64,000 nucleotides of DNA from Pseudomonas crudilactis (GTDB taxonomy: Bacteria; Pseudomonadota; Gammaproteobacteria; Pseudomonadales; Pseudomonadaceae): assembly GCF_013433315.1 (NCBI RefSeq), contig NZ_WXVV01000004.1:186001-250000 (forward strand), given 5' to 3'. Below the pieces are notes generated by a model. That model was given only the letters and a program-made list of their open reading frames with translations, searched no databases and was not told the origin of the DNA. A program made the translations under genes and the position numbers. The number at the start of each line of letters is the position of its first letter. Positions within the stretch are counted from its first letter, which is position 1. This document shows, in pieces, positions 52,397-61,266 of this stretch.

Positions 52397-53290
52397 TCAC
52401 ACCATTTCGTTACGAATCCATTCAACGACTGAAGTGCGTTTCGGTGCCCAGCCGAGCAGTTCGCGGGCGTGTTTGCCGCGTACGCGGCTGTTGGAGCCGA
52501 GGCCGTAGTTGGCCATTTCGTAGCCCCATTCGGCTTCGGCGTCTTGCAGTGGCCAGTCTTGTGGTTGGCCGAGATTCAGCGCTTCGGCCATGGCGCTGGT
52601 CATGTCGATGAACGACGCTTCGCCACTTTCAACGAAGTAGAAAGTACCCGGTACGTTCTTGGTCAGCGCCAGCAGATACAGAGCAACGACGTCTTCGATG
52701 TGCACGTTGGACCAGATGTTCTGGCCAGTGCCGACATGGCGCACCACGCCGCTTTTGCGTGCCTGTTTAAGCAGACGCGGCAGTTGCACGCTGTCGCGAT
52801 TGACGCCCAGGCTGTGGCCGTAGATCAGCGTGTTGCAGATGACGGCGGAATTCACGCCGTCCTTCGCCGCTGCGAGGATCAAGTTGTCGATGGCCACGCG
52901 GGCGGCCTTGTCGACGGTCGGCTCCGGCAGGTTGTCTTCGAAATAGATGACGTCGCTGGACTTGCCGCCGGATGCATCGCCAACAATGCTCGAACCGCTG
53001 GTGTGCAGGAATACTTTGTTGGTACCGCGCAAGGCATCAAGCAAGGCTTCGACGGCGCCGCGATGGTCGCTGCTGGCGGCGTTGATCACGGCGTCAGCGG
53101 CGCGGGCCTGTTCGGCGAGCAGTGCTTTGTCATCGAGGGTGCCGATGACCGCGTTGATCCCGATGGCTTTCAGCTCTTCAGCCTGTTCGGCGCTGCGAAC
53201 CAGGCCTGTGACTTTGTGCCCGGCCTTGACCAGACCGGTAGCGATCGAGCCGCCGATAAATCCGGCAGCGCCGGTGACGAATACGTTCAT
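52397..53290 (-). CDS. SDR-type NAD(P)-dependent epimerase/reductase
   Basis: A 297-residue extended-SDR protein. The cofactor loop is MNVFVTGAAGFIGGSIATG. The catalytic region is atypical: YFEDN and IYGHSLGVNRDSV are present and the usual YxxxK is not obvious (an NAD-binding reductase of the NmrA/epimerase side is possible). The substrate is unknown. It lies 103 bases after the LysR gene on the same strand. Confidence 0.88.
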   Translation of the reverse strand: MNVFVTGAAGFIGGSIATGLVKAGHKVTGLVRSAEQAEELKAIGINAVIGTLDDKALLAEQARAADAVINAASSDHRGAVEALLDALRGTNKVFLHTSGSSIVGDASGGKSSDVIYFEDNLPEPTVDKAARVAIDNLILAAAKDGVNSAVICNTLIYGHSLGVNRDSVQLPRLLKQARKSGVVRHVGTGQNIWSNVHIEDVVALYLLALTKNVPGTFYFVESGEASFIDMTSAMAEALNLGQPQDWPLQDAEAEWGYEMANYGLGSNSRVRGKHARELLGWAPKRTSVVEWIRNEMV

Positions 53291-53393
53291 GGAGTAATTC
53301 CCTGCGTGAGTAAGTGATGGGACGAGTATCGACCTGTGGGTCGGAGGGAAAAACCCGCCCCCGGCCAATTCACTCTTGCGCAGAGGTCACGAA

Positions 53394-54305
53394 TCAGCCC
53401 TTGAAGTCGGCGCTGGCGTAAGCGGCGAGTTTGCTCTGGATGAAGTCGAGGAAGCATTGAATGCGCAGCGCCAGTTGCGAGTTACGGTAGTACACGGCGT
53501 TGATCGGCTGGCGATAGCCGCTGTTGAATTCGCCGAGCAGGACCTTCAGGCGCCCGGCCCGAATGTCGTCGATGGTCATGAAGTGCGACAGGCAAGCGAT
53601 GCCCTGCCCTTCCAGCGCCAGATGGCGCACGGTCTCGCCGCTGGAGGCGCTGATGGCCGGGGTGATTGGCCAGCGGTCGCCGTGCACGTAGCGCAGCGGC
53701 CATTGGTTGAGACCTTCATTCTGGGTGAAGCCGAGCAAGGTATGTTCGCTCAGATCGGCGACTTGCTGCGGCGCGCCATGTTTTTCCAGGTAGGCGGGGC
53801 TGGCGACGATCAGCAGCGGGCTGCAGCCGAGCGAGCGTGCGTGCAGCGTCGAGTCGGCAAGGGTGCCGATACGGATGGCGACGTCGGTGCTTTGTTCCAG
53901 CAGGTCAATGATCAGGTCATTGCTGTTGAGTTCGAGCTGGATGTCCGGATAGAGACGGCGGAATTCGTCGATGTACGGGACCACCGCGTGGAGCATGAAC
54001 GGTGATGCGGCGTTTATCCGCAAGCGCCCGGACGGGGTTTGCTGGCGTGAAGACAGGCGCTCTTCGAGTTGCTCCATCTGATCGAGAATCAGCTTGGCCT
54101 GCTCGAAGAAATACTTGCCCTCCTCGGTCAGGTCCATGCGCCGCGTGGTGCGGTTGATCAGCGTGGTGTCGAGCTTGGCTTCCAGCTTCGACAACGTGCG
54201 GCTGACCGCCGACGGCGTTTGTCCGACCTGTTCGGCGGCGGCGGAAATCGAACCGCATTCGATCACGCAGACGAAAATCTGCAACTCATCGGATCTGGCT
54301 TTCAC
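53394..54305 (-). CDS. LysR-family regulator
   Basis: A 303-residue LysR regulator. The winged HTH is SISAAAEQVGQTPSAVSRTL, followed by the linker helix and a two-lobed substrate domain. GTG at 54305 is chosen because GAGGA lies 5 bases upstream; the TTG at 54317 is less likely. Neighbours are mdaB upstream and the SDR downstream on the same strand, but no divergent target gene is present. Confidence 0.92.
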   Translation of the reverse strand: MKARSDELQIFVCVIECGSISAAAEQVGQTPSAVSRTLSKLEAKLDTTLINRTTRRMDLTEEGKYFFEQAKLILDQMEQLEERLSSRQQTPSGRLRINAASPFMLHAVVPYIDEFRRLYPDIQLELNSNDLIIDLLEQSTDVAIRIGTLADSTLHARSLGCSPLLIVASPAYLEKHGAPQQVADLSEHTLLGFTQNEGLNQWPLRYVHGDRWPITPAISASSGETVRHLALEGQGIACLSHFMTIDDIRAGRLKVLLGEFNSGYRQPINAVYYRNSQLALRIQCFLDFIQSKLAAYASADFKG

Positions 54306-54365
54306 GGGTGTCCTCAAATCGATTGGCCTGCCCCGCAGGCTCAGGCCTTCGATAGTAGCCGAGCA

Positions 54366-54956
54366 TCAGCCCTTGAGGCCAAACACCTCGGTCAAATGCT
54401 GCTCATAGCGCGCCACATCAGCCTCGATGTTCGGCCGCTTCATCACGTCCACACAAAGGAACGTCGGCAACCCGGTCATGCCCAGAAATTCGTTGGCCTT
54501 GTGAAACGGGAAGTACACCGCGTCGACGCCTTTGGCTTCAAAGAAATCAGTCGGGTCATCAAAGGCCTGCTGCGGTGCGTTCCAGGTCAGCGACAGCATG
54601 TATTGCTTGCCCTGAATCAGACCGCCGCTGCCGTACTTCTGCGACGCATCGGAACGGGTGCGGCCATCGCTGGCGTAGAGGCTGCCGTGGCCTTCGGTGA
54701 AGACTTCGTCGAGGTACTTTTTCACCGTCCACGGCGCGCCCATCCACCAGCCCGGCATCTGATAAATGATCACGTCGGCCCAGAGAAATTTCGCCACTTC
54801 TGCGGCGACGTCATAGCCCTCGTCGATGAAAGTGGTTTTGACGTCGACACCGCCACGATCCAGCACGCTCAGCGCGGCCTCATGCAGGGTGGTGTTGTAG
54901 CGACCGTCGGAGTGAGCGAATTTTTTACCGCCATTGAGCAACAGCACTTTTTTCAT
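54366..54956 (-). CDS. mdaB: NADPH:quinone oxidoreductase MdaB-like
   Basis: A 196-residue flavodoxin-fold protein. KKVLLLNGGKKFAHSDGRYN is the MdaB N-terminus with the FAD phosphate loop, and IIYQMPGWWMGAPWTVKKYL is the quinone-pocket motif. MdaB performs two-electron reduction of quinones, avoiding semiquinone radicals. It is divergent from a YgiN-like monooxygenase gene; in E. coli mdaB and ygiN are also neighbours and are thought to form a quinol/quinone cycle. Confidence 0.93.
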   Translation of the reverse strand: MKKVLLLNGGKKFAHSDGRYNTTLHEAALSVLDRGGVDVKTTFIDEGYDVAAEVAKFLWADVIIYQMPGWWMGAPWTVKKYLDEVFTEGHGSLYASDGRTRSDASQKYGSGGLIQGKQYMLSLTWNAPQQAFDDPTDFFEAKGVDAVYFPFHKANEFLGMTGLPTFLCVDVMKRPNIEADVARYEQHLTEVFGLKG

Positions 54957-55140
54957 GAGAAAGCCTCGGCGCAGCCATTGGGCTGGATGGAGAAGGGAAA
55001 CTGGAATGGCGGCAGATTAACGATCCGCCTCGCGCGGAATAAGCCGGTTTTGCGCAAAATACATTTGATCAAAAAGCACGAATCGAATGCCGATTGTTGC
55101 CATAGCATTTGCGGCCATCAGAATTTGAGGAGTTGCTGCG

Positions 55141-55455
55141 ATGAGTGAACGCCAGGGTTTTATCCTGCACGCCAAGACCCGCCCGGAAAAAGCCGAGGCC
55201 TTTGAGGCGCTGTTTCGCGCCTACGTTGAGCCGAGCCGCGCCGAGCCCGGCTGCATCGAATACCACATGCTGCGCGACAAGGAAGATCCGACGCTGTTTA
55301 TCTTCTACGAGATCTGGGCATCGCAAGCGCACCTGGATGAGCACTCGAACCTGCCGCACATGAAGGCATTCTTCGAGCGACGCATGGATTATCTGGAGCG
55401 TGATTTTGATATCCGCCAGATTGAAATGCTCAGCGAAGCCTCGGCTAACCGCTGA
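55141..55455 (+). CDS. YgiN-like antibiotic-biosynthesis monooxygenase
   Basis: A 104-residue dimeric alpha/beta-barrel (ABM) protein. The core is GCIEYHMLRDKEDPTLFIFY with EIWASQAHLDEHSN, as in E. coli YgiN, a quinol monooxygenase. Divergent from mdaB with 184 bases between. GAGGAG lies about 9 bases before the ATG. Its last 11 bases overlap the end of the TauE-like gene on the other strand. Confidence 0.9.
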   Translation: MSERQGFILHAKTRPEKAEAFEALFRAYVEPSRAEPGCIEYHMLRDKEDPTLFIFYEIWASQAHLDEHSNLPHMKAFFERRMDYLERDFDIRQIEMLSEASANR

Positions 55456-56209
55456 TCAACAAATGAACGCCAAGCGCGCCCATACCAATAAAGAACACCC
55501 GCTTGAACAGCACGGCGCTGATCCGTTCGCGTAGCCATTGGCCAAGCAACATGCCGAGAATGGCCGGGATCAGCGCCAGCAGCGAAGCACTCAGTTCGTC
55601 GCCACCGAGGGCGCCACGCCAAAGCAATCCACCGGCCAACGCCAGCGTCGAAACGGTGAAGGACAGGCCCAGCGCCTGCACCAGTTGATCGCGATTCAAG
55701 CCCAGCGCTTGCAGGTACGGCACCGCTGGAATCACGAAGACGCCGGTGGCCGAGGTGATGACACCGGTGATCAAACCGCACGCCGGACCCAGCCAGCCTT
55801 CATGTCGGGGATTGACGCTCAGCGTTGGCAGAAACAAACCGCTCAACGCATAAAGCAACAGCGCCGCGCCGAGCCCGCGCACCACCCAATGCCCGCCTGC
55901 CATGCCGATCGACAACGTGCCGATAGCGGTGCCGAGGAAGATCATCAGCAGCATTGGCCAGAGGCGCTTGATCAGTCCTTTGAGGTGACCACCAAAGGCG
56001 AGTTGCCAGACGTTGGTCAGGGTTGCCGGGATGATCAGCAAAGCGGCTGCCTGCGACGGTGCCATAGCCAGACCGAGCAAACCCATGGCGACGGTGGGCA
56101 GGCCGAGGCCGATCACGCCTTTGATCAGGCCGGCGAGGATGAAGGTCATGATGACCAGCAGGGACAGGGCCAGACCGAGGTGCTGGTAGAAATCTGTGAG
56201 TGTGTTCAT
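55445..56209 (-). CDS. TauE/SafE-family membrane permease
   Basis: A 254-residue integral membrane protein with about eight helices in two repeats (AGLIKGVIGLGLPTVAMGLL and TGVITSATGVFVIPAVPYLQ). The family exports sulfite or organosulfur compounds in known cases, but many members are uncharacterised. MNTLTDFYQ at 56209 is the likely start. The longer frame to its left is REP sequence. It is divergent from a LysR gene that may control it. Confidence 0.9.
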   Translation of the reverse strand: MNTLTDFYQHLGLALSLLVIMTFILAGLIKGVIGLGLPTVAMGLLGLAMAPSQAAALLIIPATLTNVWQLAFGGHLKGLIKRLWPMLLMIFLGTAIGTLSIGMAGGHWVVRGLGAALLLYALSGLFLPTLSVNPRHEGWLGPACGLITGVITSATGVFVIPAVPYLQALGLNRDQLVQALGLSFTVSTLALAGGLLWRGALGGDELSASLLALIPAILGMLLGQWLRERISAVLFKRVFFIGMGALGVHLLISG

Positions 56210-56304
56210 GGCGCTACTGTGCGCTGGTCGGGGTTGGCTGAAAATCTGCCATATACTGAGGGTGCCTCTGCCCATACAAGAGGCTGATATTTTCTTTGAA
56301 GCCT

Positions 56305-56393
56305 CTGGCCCCTTCGCGAGCAAGCTCGCTCCCACATTGGATGTGTGTCGTACACAACTCCCTGTGGGAGCGAGCTTGCTCGCGAAGGGGCCA
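56305..56393. repeat. REP doublet between the TauE and LysR genes
   Basis: CTGGCCCCTTCGCGAGCAAG (from 56305) and its inverse (56362-56393). Here the symmetry extends to CTGGCCCC/GGGGCCAG, the longest arms of the standard-type doublets in the window, with a spacer of only 24 bases. It lies in the divergent promoter region. Confidence 0.9.
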
Positions 56394-56425
56394 GCCCGAA
56401 CACCCTAAAACCAGAGGCCACCCTC

Positions 56426-57307
56426 ATGCACTTCGACCTCACCGACCTGCGCCTCTACCTGCACATCCTCGACACCGGCAACATCACCGCCGGCGCAGCC
56501 CGCAGCCATTTATCCCTGGCCGCCGCCAGCGCCAGAATCCGCGCCATGGAAGCCTCGCTTGGCGTCGATTTTCTTGAGCGCGGCCGCCGTGGCGTCACAC
56601 CGACGGCCGCCGGAAAGGCGCTGGCCCAGCACGCGCGCATCCTCCTGCAACAGGCCGAACGCCTGCAGCAGGATCTGGCCGACTATGCCCAAGGCGTCAA
56701 AGGTCAGGTGCGTTTGCTATGCAACACCACGGCGATCACCGAATACCTGCCGGAAGTACTCGCGGACTTCCTGCGCGATCATCCCAATCTCGACATCGAC
56801 TTGCAGGAACTGCCCAGCGCGCGCATCACTCACGCCTTGCGCCAGGGCGCGGCGGACCTGGGGATCGTCTCCGATGCGGTCGACACCCACGGCCTGCAAA
56901 CCCGACCCTTTCGCGATGATCCATTGGTGCTGATCCTGCCCCCCGAGCATGTTTTGGCGAGTCAGGCGTCGCTGACGTTTGGTGAAACCCTGGCGCACGA
57001 CTACGTGGCGCTTGGCAGCCACAGCGCGCTGGCGATTCACTTGGAGGAACAAGCGCTGCACATCGGCCAGCGCATGTCGATCCGGATCCGTGCCGATGGC
57101 TTCGAGGCCGTCATGCGCATGGTGGCGCGAGGTGCGGGGCTGGCCATCGTGCCCAAGGTGGCCATCGAGCGCTGGGCGGCGGTGCACTCGATAACGTGCC
57201 GGCCGCTGGACGAAGTCTGGGCCCATCGCACTCTGCAATTGTGCGCGCGGGACTTCGACCACCTGCCCGGTTACGCCCGGGCCTTGTTTGATGCGCTGGT
57301 GCCTTGA
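56426..57307 (+). CDS. LysR-family regulator
   Basis: A 293-residue LysR regulator. The HTH is ITAGAARSHLSLAAASARIR. The substrate domain follows (VRLLCNTTAITEYLPEVLAD, GAADLGIVSDAVDTHG). It is divergent from the TauE-like permease gene, the common arrangement for a LysR and its target, although a REP doublet sits between. It ends 55 bases before the NAD(P)H dehydrogenase gene, which could also be controlled by it. Confidence 0.92.
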   Translation: MHFDLTDLRLYLHILDTGNITAGAARSHLSLAAASARIRAMEASLGVDFLERGRRGVTPTAAGKALAQHARILLQQAERLQQDLADYAQGVKGQVRLLCNTTAITEYLPEVLADFLRDHPNLDIDLQELPSARITHALRQGAADLGIVSDAVDTHGLQTRPFRDDPLVLILPPEHVLASQASLTFGETLAHDYVALGSHSALAIHLEEQALHIGQRMSIRIRADGFEAVMRMVARGAGLAIVPKVAIERWAAVHSITCRPLDEVWAHRTLQLCARDFDHLPGYARALFDALVP

Positions 57308-57362
57308 CTCTACCGCTAGGGGCAGACTCTATCCTGTGCGCTTCATTTCAGGAGTACACACA

Positions 57363-57938
57363 ATGAGCAAACGAATGCTCGTGATACTGGGTCACCCCTC
57401 CACCGACAGCTTTTGCGGGGCATTGAGTGAGACTTACGTTCAGGCCGCCAAGGACGCCGGGCATGACGTGCGGCTGCTGCGTCTGGATGCGCTGGAGTTC
57501 GACCCGGTCCTGCACGAAGGCTACAACAAGGTGCAGCCACTGGAGCCGGACCTGCTGCAAGCGCAGGCCGATATCACCTGGGCCGAGCACCTGACATTCG
57601 TCTATCCGATCTGGTGGGGCGGGATTCCGGCGCTGTTGAAAGGCTTCGTCGACCGGATTTTCCTGCCGGGTTTCGCCTTCAAATATCGCGAAGGCAAAGC
57701 CTTCCCCGACAAGCTGCTCAAGGGCCGCACCGCGCATTTGCTGGTGACCATGGACACGCCGTACTGGTACTACAAATGGATCTATGGGATGCCGGGGCTG
57801 AATCAGATGCGCAAGACCACGCTGGAATTCTGCGGCATCAAGCCACTGAAGACGCTGACCTTCGGGCCGATCCTTGGCTCCAAGCCAAACCAGCGCGATG
57901 CCTGGCTGGAAAAGGCGCGCGTGACCGCCGCCGTCTAG
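57363..57938 (+). CDS. NAD(P)H dehydrogenase (quinone), flavodoxin fold
   Basis: A 191-residue NQO1/KefF-like flavoprotein. The FMN/FAD loop is LVILGHPSTDSFCGALSETY. YPIWWGGIPALLKGFVDRIF is the strongly conserved active-site segment, and MDTPYWYYKWIYGMPGLNQM lines the quinone pocket. Two-electron quinone reduction is the expected reaction. AGGAG is about 10 bases before the ATG. Confidence 0.93.
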   Translation: MSKRMLVILGHPSTDSFCGALSETYVQAAKDAGHDVRLLRLDALEFDPVLHEGYNKVQPLEPDLLQAQADITWAEHLTFVYPIWWGGIPALLKGFVDRIFLPGFAFKYREGKAFPDKLLKGRTAHLLVTMDTPYWYYKWIYGMPGLNQMRKTTLEFCGIKPLKTLTFGPILGSKPNQRDAWLEKARVTAAV

Positions 57939-58042
57939 GGTTTTCCAGCCGCCTCAACTGACGGCGCACCCGCCGCCGTCAGTGCCTCTTCGGGTTCCCT
58001 TCACGAGCCCGTCCGTCGCCTGTGCACGTCATTTACGCGCAG

Positions 58043-58074
58043 TTGCAATTTTCCGATGGTATTGGACATATAAT
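58043..58074 (+). promoter_or_regulatory. MerR-type promoter with 20-base spacer
   Basis: TTGCAA (58043-58048) and TATAAT (58069-58074) are separated by 20 bases, longer than the sigma-70 optimum and typical of promoters activated by MerR proteins. An imperfect dyad CCGATGGTATTGG (58053-58065) is centred almost exactly in the spacer. It ends 63 bases before the MerR gene, so autoregulation is likely. Confidence 0.65.
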
Positions 58075-58137
58075 CGCCGTCGATCCGGCATGACGCCTGA
58101 TCGCGCTACGCTATGTTTGACCATCGAGACGGACCTT

Positions 58138-58548
58138 ATGTATATCGGCAAAGCCGCCCAGCTGTCGGGCACCACAGTCAAAAGCATTCGCCATTACGAA
58201 GAAATCGGCCTATTGCCAGAGCCCAAGCGTGAAGGCAAATACCGCATCTACAGCCAGCAAAGTGTCGAGGTGTTGACGTTCATCAAGTGCGCCCAGCAAC
58301 TGGGTTTCAAGCTCAAAGAGCTGCAGGTGATCCTCAACAACTACCGCGGCGACGAATTCCCATGGGACATGGCGCAACGAGCCATTGCCGAAAAAAAAGC
58401 CGAACTGGTGACCCAGATCGGCGATTTGCAGCAGTTGCACGACGGCCTCGAAGCGTTCGAAAACAACCTCAACGATGCGCGACAGGAATGTCAGTTCGAG
58501 CGCATTGCCCGTTATGGCGAAAAAAACCCGGGCACTACCCTGAACTGA
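58138..58548 (+). CDS. MerR-family regulator
   Basis: A 136-residue MerR regulator. The N-terminal winged helix is MYIGKAAQLSGTTVKSIRHY with the LLPEPKREGKYRIY wing, followed by a long dimerisation helix. The C-terminal effector region has a single cysteine, so it does not look like a classical metal sensor; redox or organic ligands are more likely. It follows a quinone reductase gene and is convergent with the RND permease gene. Confidence 0.92.
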   Translation: MYIGKAAQLSGTTVKSIRHYEEIGLLPEPKREGKYRIYSQQSVEVLTFIKCAQQLGFKLKELQVILNNYRGDEFPWDMAQRAIAEKKAELVTQIGDLQQLHDGLEAFENNLNDARQECQFERIARYGEKNPGTTLN

Positions 58549-58617
58549 AAACCCTGCTGCGCCGCATGACCGGGTTCGCCTGTCGTCTCAGGGCAGGCGC
58601 GCCCGGTCGTTGGCGAG

Positions 58618-61239
58618 TCAGCCCGGTACCGCCTCCCCTTCTGTGCGCAGCGCTTGAACCGGCGCATGCACCGGCGTAATCGCCGCAAAGAACCACGGCG
58701 ATACCAGCGTCACCAGGACAATGGTCATGACCCCGCTGGAAAACAGCGCCATCGCCACCAATGCGCCGAGATCGACAATCGGCTTGAAGTCGGAAAACAG
58801 CAGCGCCATGAAGCCCACGGAGAAGATCACCACGTTGATCACCGTCGAACGGCCGACGCTGTGCATCGCCTGCAAGATAGCCGCGTCGATCTCAATGCCC
58901 TGCTGCACCAGCAACTTGATGCGCGACAGCAGGTGCACCGCGTAATCCACCACGCCGACCACCAGGAACGTCACCAGCGTCGTGCCGATGTTCAGCTCAA
59001 TGCCGAACAGGAACATGAAGCCATAGACCGTCACTGACGTGGTCAGCAAGGTCAGCATGCCGAGCACCCCGAGGCGCACCGATTTGAGCCAGTACATCAT
59101 CATCAGCGTGACGACCAGCAAGGCCAGGGAAAAACTCAGCACCTGGCCCTGAGTGATTTCCTGCAACACCCCGGTCCAGATCAACGGCGTGCCGGCGTGG
59201 GTCACTTCCAGGTTGGCCGGTTTGTTGACCAGCAACCAGGCATCGAGGCGGTCGAGCATGCCCTGATAGTCGCTGGCGACCGACGAGGTCATGGTGTACA
59301 GGGTCAAGGCCTTGGAAAAATCGGCGTTGAGCACGTTGTTCAGGTCCGAACCGCCACCGTTCTCGAACAGCATCACGTGCTGCTCGATCAGCGAATTGCC
59401 CGGCACTTCAAACTGCTCGACCTGCCCGTCGTCATTGACCGAGGTGACCTTCTCCACGGCATTCGGCACCCGCAGATACTCCGGGTTCATGTCGTTGAGC
59501 ACCAGGTTCATGCGCTTGACGTACGTGGCCAGCGAGTAGCCGTAACTGACGTTCGGTTGCTGCTTGATGAAGTGGTCGAGCTTGTCGATGAACTGCACCA
59601 CTTCGGTGGTCAGCACGCCGCGCGGCTCTTTGCTGTCGATCGCGATCCAGCCCGGCGCCGTGCCCGCTACTTTGGCGTGGTTGATGAACTGATCCGACAC
59701 GCGAATGTGGCTTTCCGGCTTGAAGTAAGCAATGCCGGAGTCTTCGATATCGACGCGGAAGGTGAACACGGTGGCCAGTGCCAGCAGCGGCAGAATGACC
59801 ATCAGGATCGGTTTGCGAAAGCGGATCATCCAGGCACAGAACGCCACCAGATACCGCGAGATGATCGATTCCTTGTGTACTTCAGCCTTGGCCTGCTGCG
59901 GCTGATCCTTGCCCCAGATCGCGATCCACGCCGGAATCAGCAGCAGCGAAATGATTAACGCTGCCGTCAGACCGATCGACATGAACACGCCGAAATTGCG
60001 GATGCTGACAATGTTGTTGGTGGTGGAAATCATGAACGTGGCGATGGTCGTCACGGTCGTCAACACCACCGGCACCACCATCAGACGCTGGGTTTCACGG
60101 TTGGCCTCACGATTGCTCTTGCCCGCGTTTTTCTGCTCGTAATATTCAGCCATCACGTGGATCGCATCGGAGCAGCAAATGGTGAAGAGGAACACCGGCA
60201 GCACACTGGTCAACAGGTCGAACGGCACCCGCAACAGCGCCATCAGGCCCAAGGTCCAGATGGTGCAGAACAGAATGTTGAACAGCGGCAGCAGCACGCC
60301 CAGTGGTTTGCGGAAGAAGAAAATCAGCAGCAAGGTAATCAGCAAAAACACGATCGGGAACAGCACGGCCAGGTCGTGATCGATGATCTCCTGCTGCGCG
60401 GCGATGAAGATCGGCATGCCGGCAATGAAGATTTCGTCCTTGTACTCGGGGTGCTCGGCCTGATATTGCGCGACGATGCCGCGCACGATCTGATAGGCGC
60501 GCAATTGCGCCTGAGCGTCGTCCTGCTTGGTGCCAAGTTCGGCCACCAGCATCGCGACTTTCTTGTCCTTGGACACCACCCCGTCGACCATCAATTCGTT
60601 GCCCATGATCTGCGACTCGACCAGCGCCGGGTCCATGTCATAGGCATTCAGGGTTTTGTGGATCAACAGCTCGCCGTCGTCGGTCAGGACGATGTTTTCC
60701 AGGTCGCCCATCGAGGCCATTTCGCGGATCGGGTTGATCCGCTCGGCGAGAAAGGTCAGGAACAGCTGATCATGGGAATCCCAGTTTTGACTCTGGGCAT
60801 GATCACGCAAGGCCTTGGCGTTAGCGTAATCGTTCTGCGAAAAACCGCCGTCGAGAATGTCCCGGGTCAACAACTGCGCACGGCTGTCGTCTGCATGCCG
60901 GGCGACGATCTGTGCCAACTGCTCCTTGTCGGCATCGTTGGCCAGAATCATCTTGCGCACTGATTGCGACATCGAAAACAGTGCGTTGAGCGTCGATTTG
61001 TTGAACACCGTTTGCGGGTTGTTCAGCGCCACCATGACCGAGTCGAACGTGCCGGTGAATTCACCCTGCAAATCGATGATGGTCTTGCGCGCCGGGTGGC
61101 TTTCCTTGAGCAGATAAGGGTTGGTGTCGGACACCAGCGCGCCCAGCGTATAAGTGAAATACGCCGTAATCGCCACCAGCAGGAAAACAATCGCCCGCGC
61201 ATAGCGCTCGACGAAATTCAGATATCTTTCCATGATCAT
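58618..61239 (-). CDS. RND/MMPL-family permease
   Basis: An 873-residue RND-superfamily transporter with 12 predicted helices in two halves, each with a large periplasmic loop. The sterol-sensing/MMPL domain core is visible in FDLLTSVLPVFLFTICCSDA and in VTFLVVGVVDYAVHLLSRIK. It lacks adaptor and outer-membrane genes of the HAE type; instead it is the last gene after SDR, DUF1302 and a LolA-like protein. Such sets are thought to move lipids or hydrophobic compounds. Start is ATG 61239 or 61233. Confidence 0.92.
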   Translation of the reverse strand: MIMERYLNFVERYARAIVFLLVAITAYFTYTLGALVSDTNPYLLKESHPARKTIIDLQGEFTGTFDSVMVALNNPQTVFNKSTLNALFSMSQSVRKMILANDADKEQLAQIVARHADDSRAQLLTRDILDGGFSQNDYANAKALRDHAQSQNWDSHDQLFLTFLAERINPIREMASMGDLENIVLTDDGELLIHKTLNAYDMDPALVESQIMGNELMVDGVVSKDKKVAMLVAELGTKQDDAQAQLRAYQIVRGIVAQYQAEHPEYKDEIFIAGMPIFIAAQQEIIDHDLAVLFPIVFLLITLLLIFFFRKPLGVLLPLFNILFCTIWTLGLMALLRVPFDLLTSVLPVFLFTICCSDAIHVMAEYYEQKNAGKSNREANRETQRLMVVPVVLTTVTTIATFMISTTNNIVSIRNFGVFMSIGLTAALIISLLLIPAWIAIWGKDQPQQAKAEVHKESIISRYLVAFCAWMIRFRKPILMVILPLLALATVFTFRVDIEDSGIAYFKPESHIRVSDQFINHAKVAGTAPGWIAIDSKEPRGVLTTEVVQFIDKLDHFIKQQPNVSYGYSLATYVKRMNLVLNDMNPEYLRVPNAVEKVTSVNDDGQVEQFEVPGNSLIEQHVMLFENGGGSDLNNVLNADFSKALTLYTMTSSVASDYQGMLDRLDAWLLVNKPANLEVTHAGTPLIWTGVLQEITQGQVLSFSLALLVVTLMMMYWLKSVRLGVLGMLTLLTTSVTVYGFMFLFGIELNIGTTLVTFLVVGVVDYAVHLLSRIKLLVQQGIEIDAAILQAMHSVGRSTVINVVIFSVGFMALLFSDFKPIVDLGALVAMALFSSGVMTIVLVTLVSPWFFAAITPVHAPVQALRTEGEAVPG

Positions 61240-61266
61240 GCGGTTCCAGGTCGTCGGGGTCGGCGC

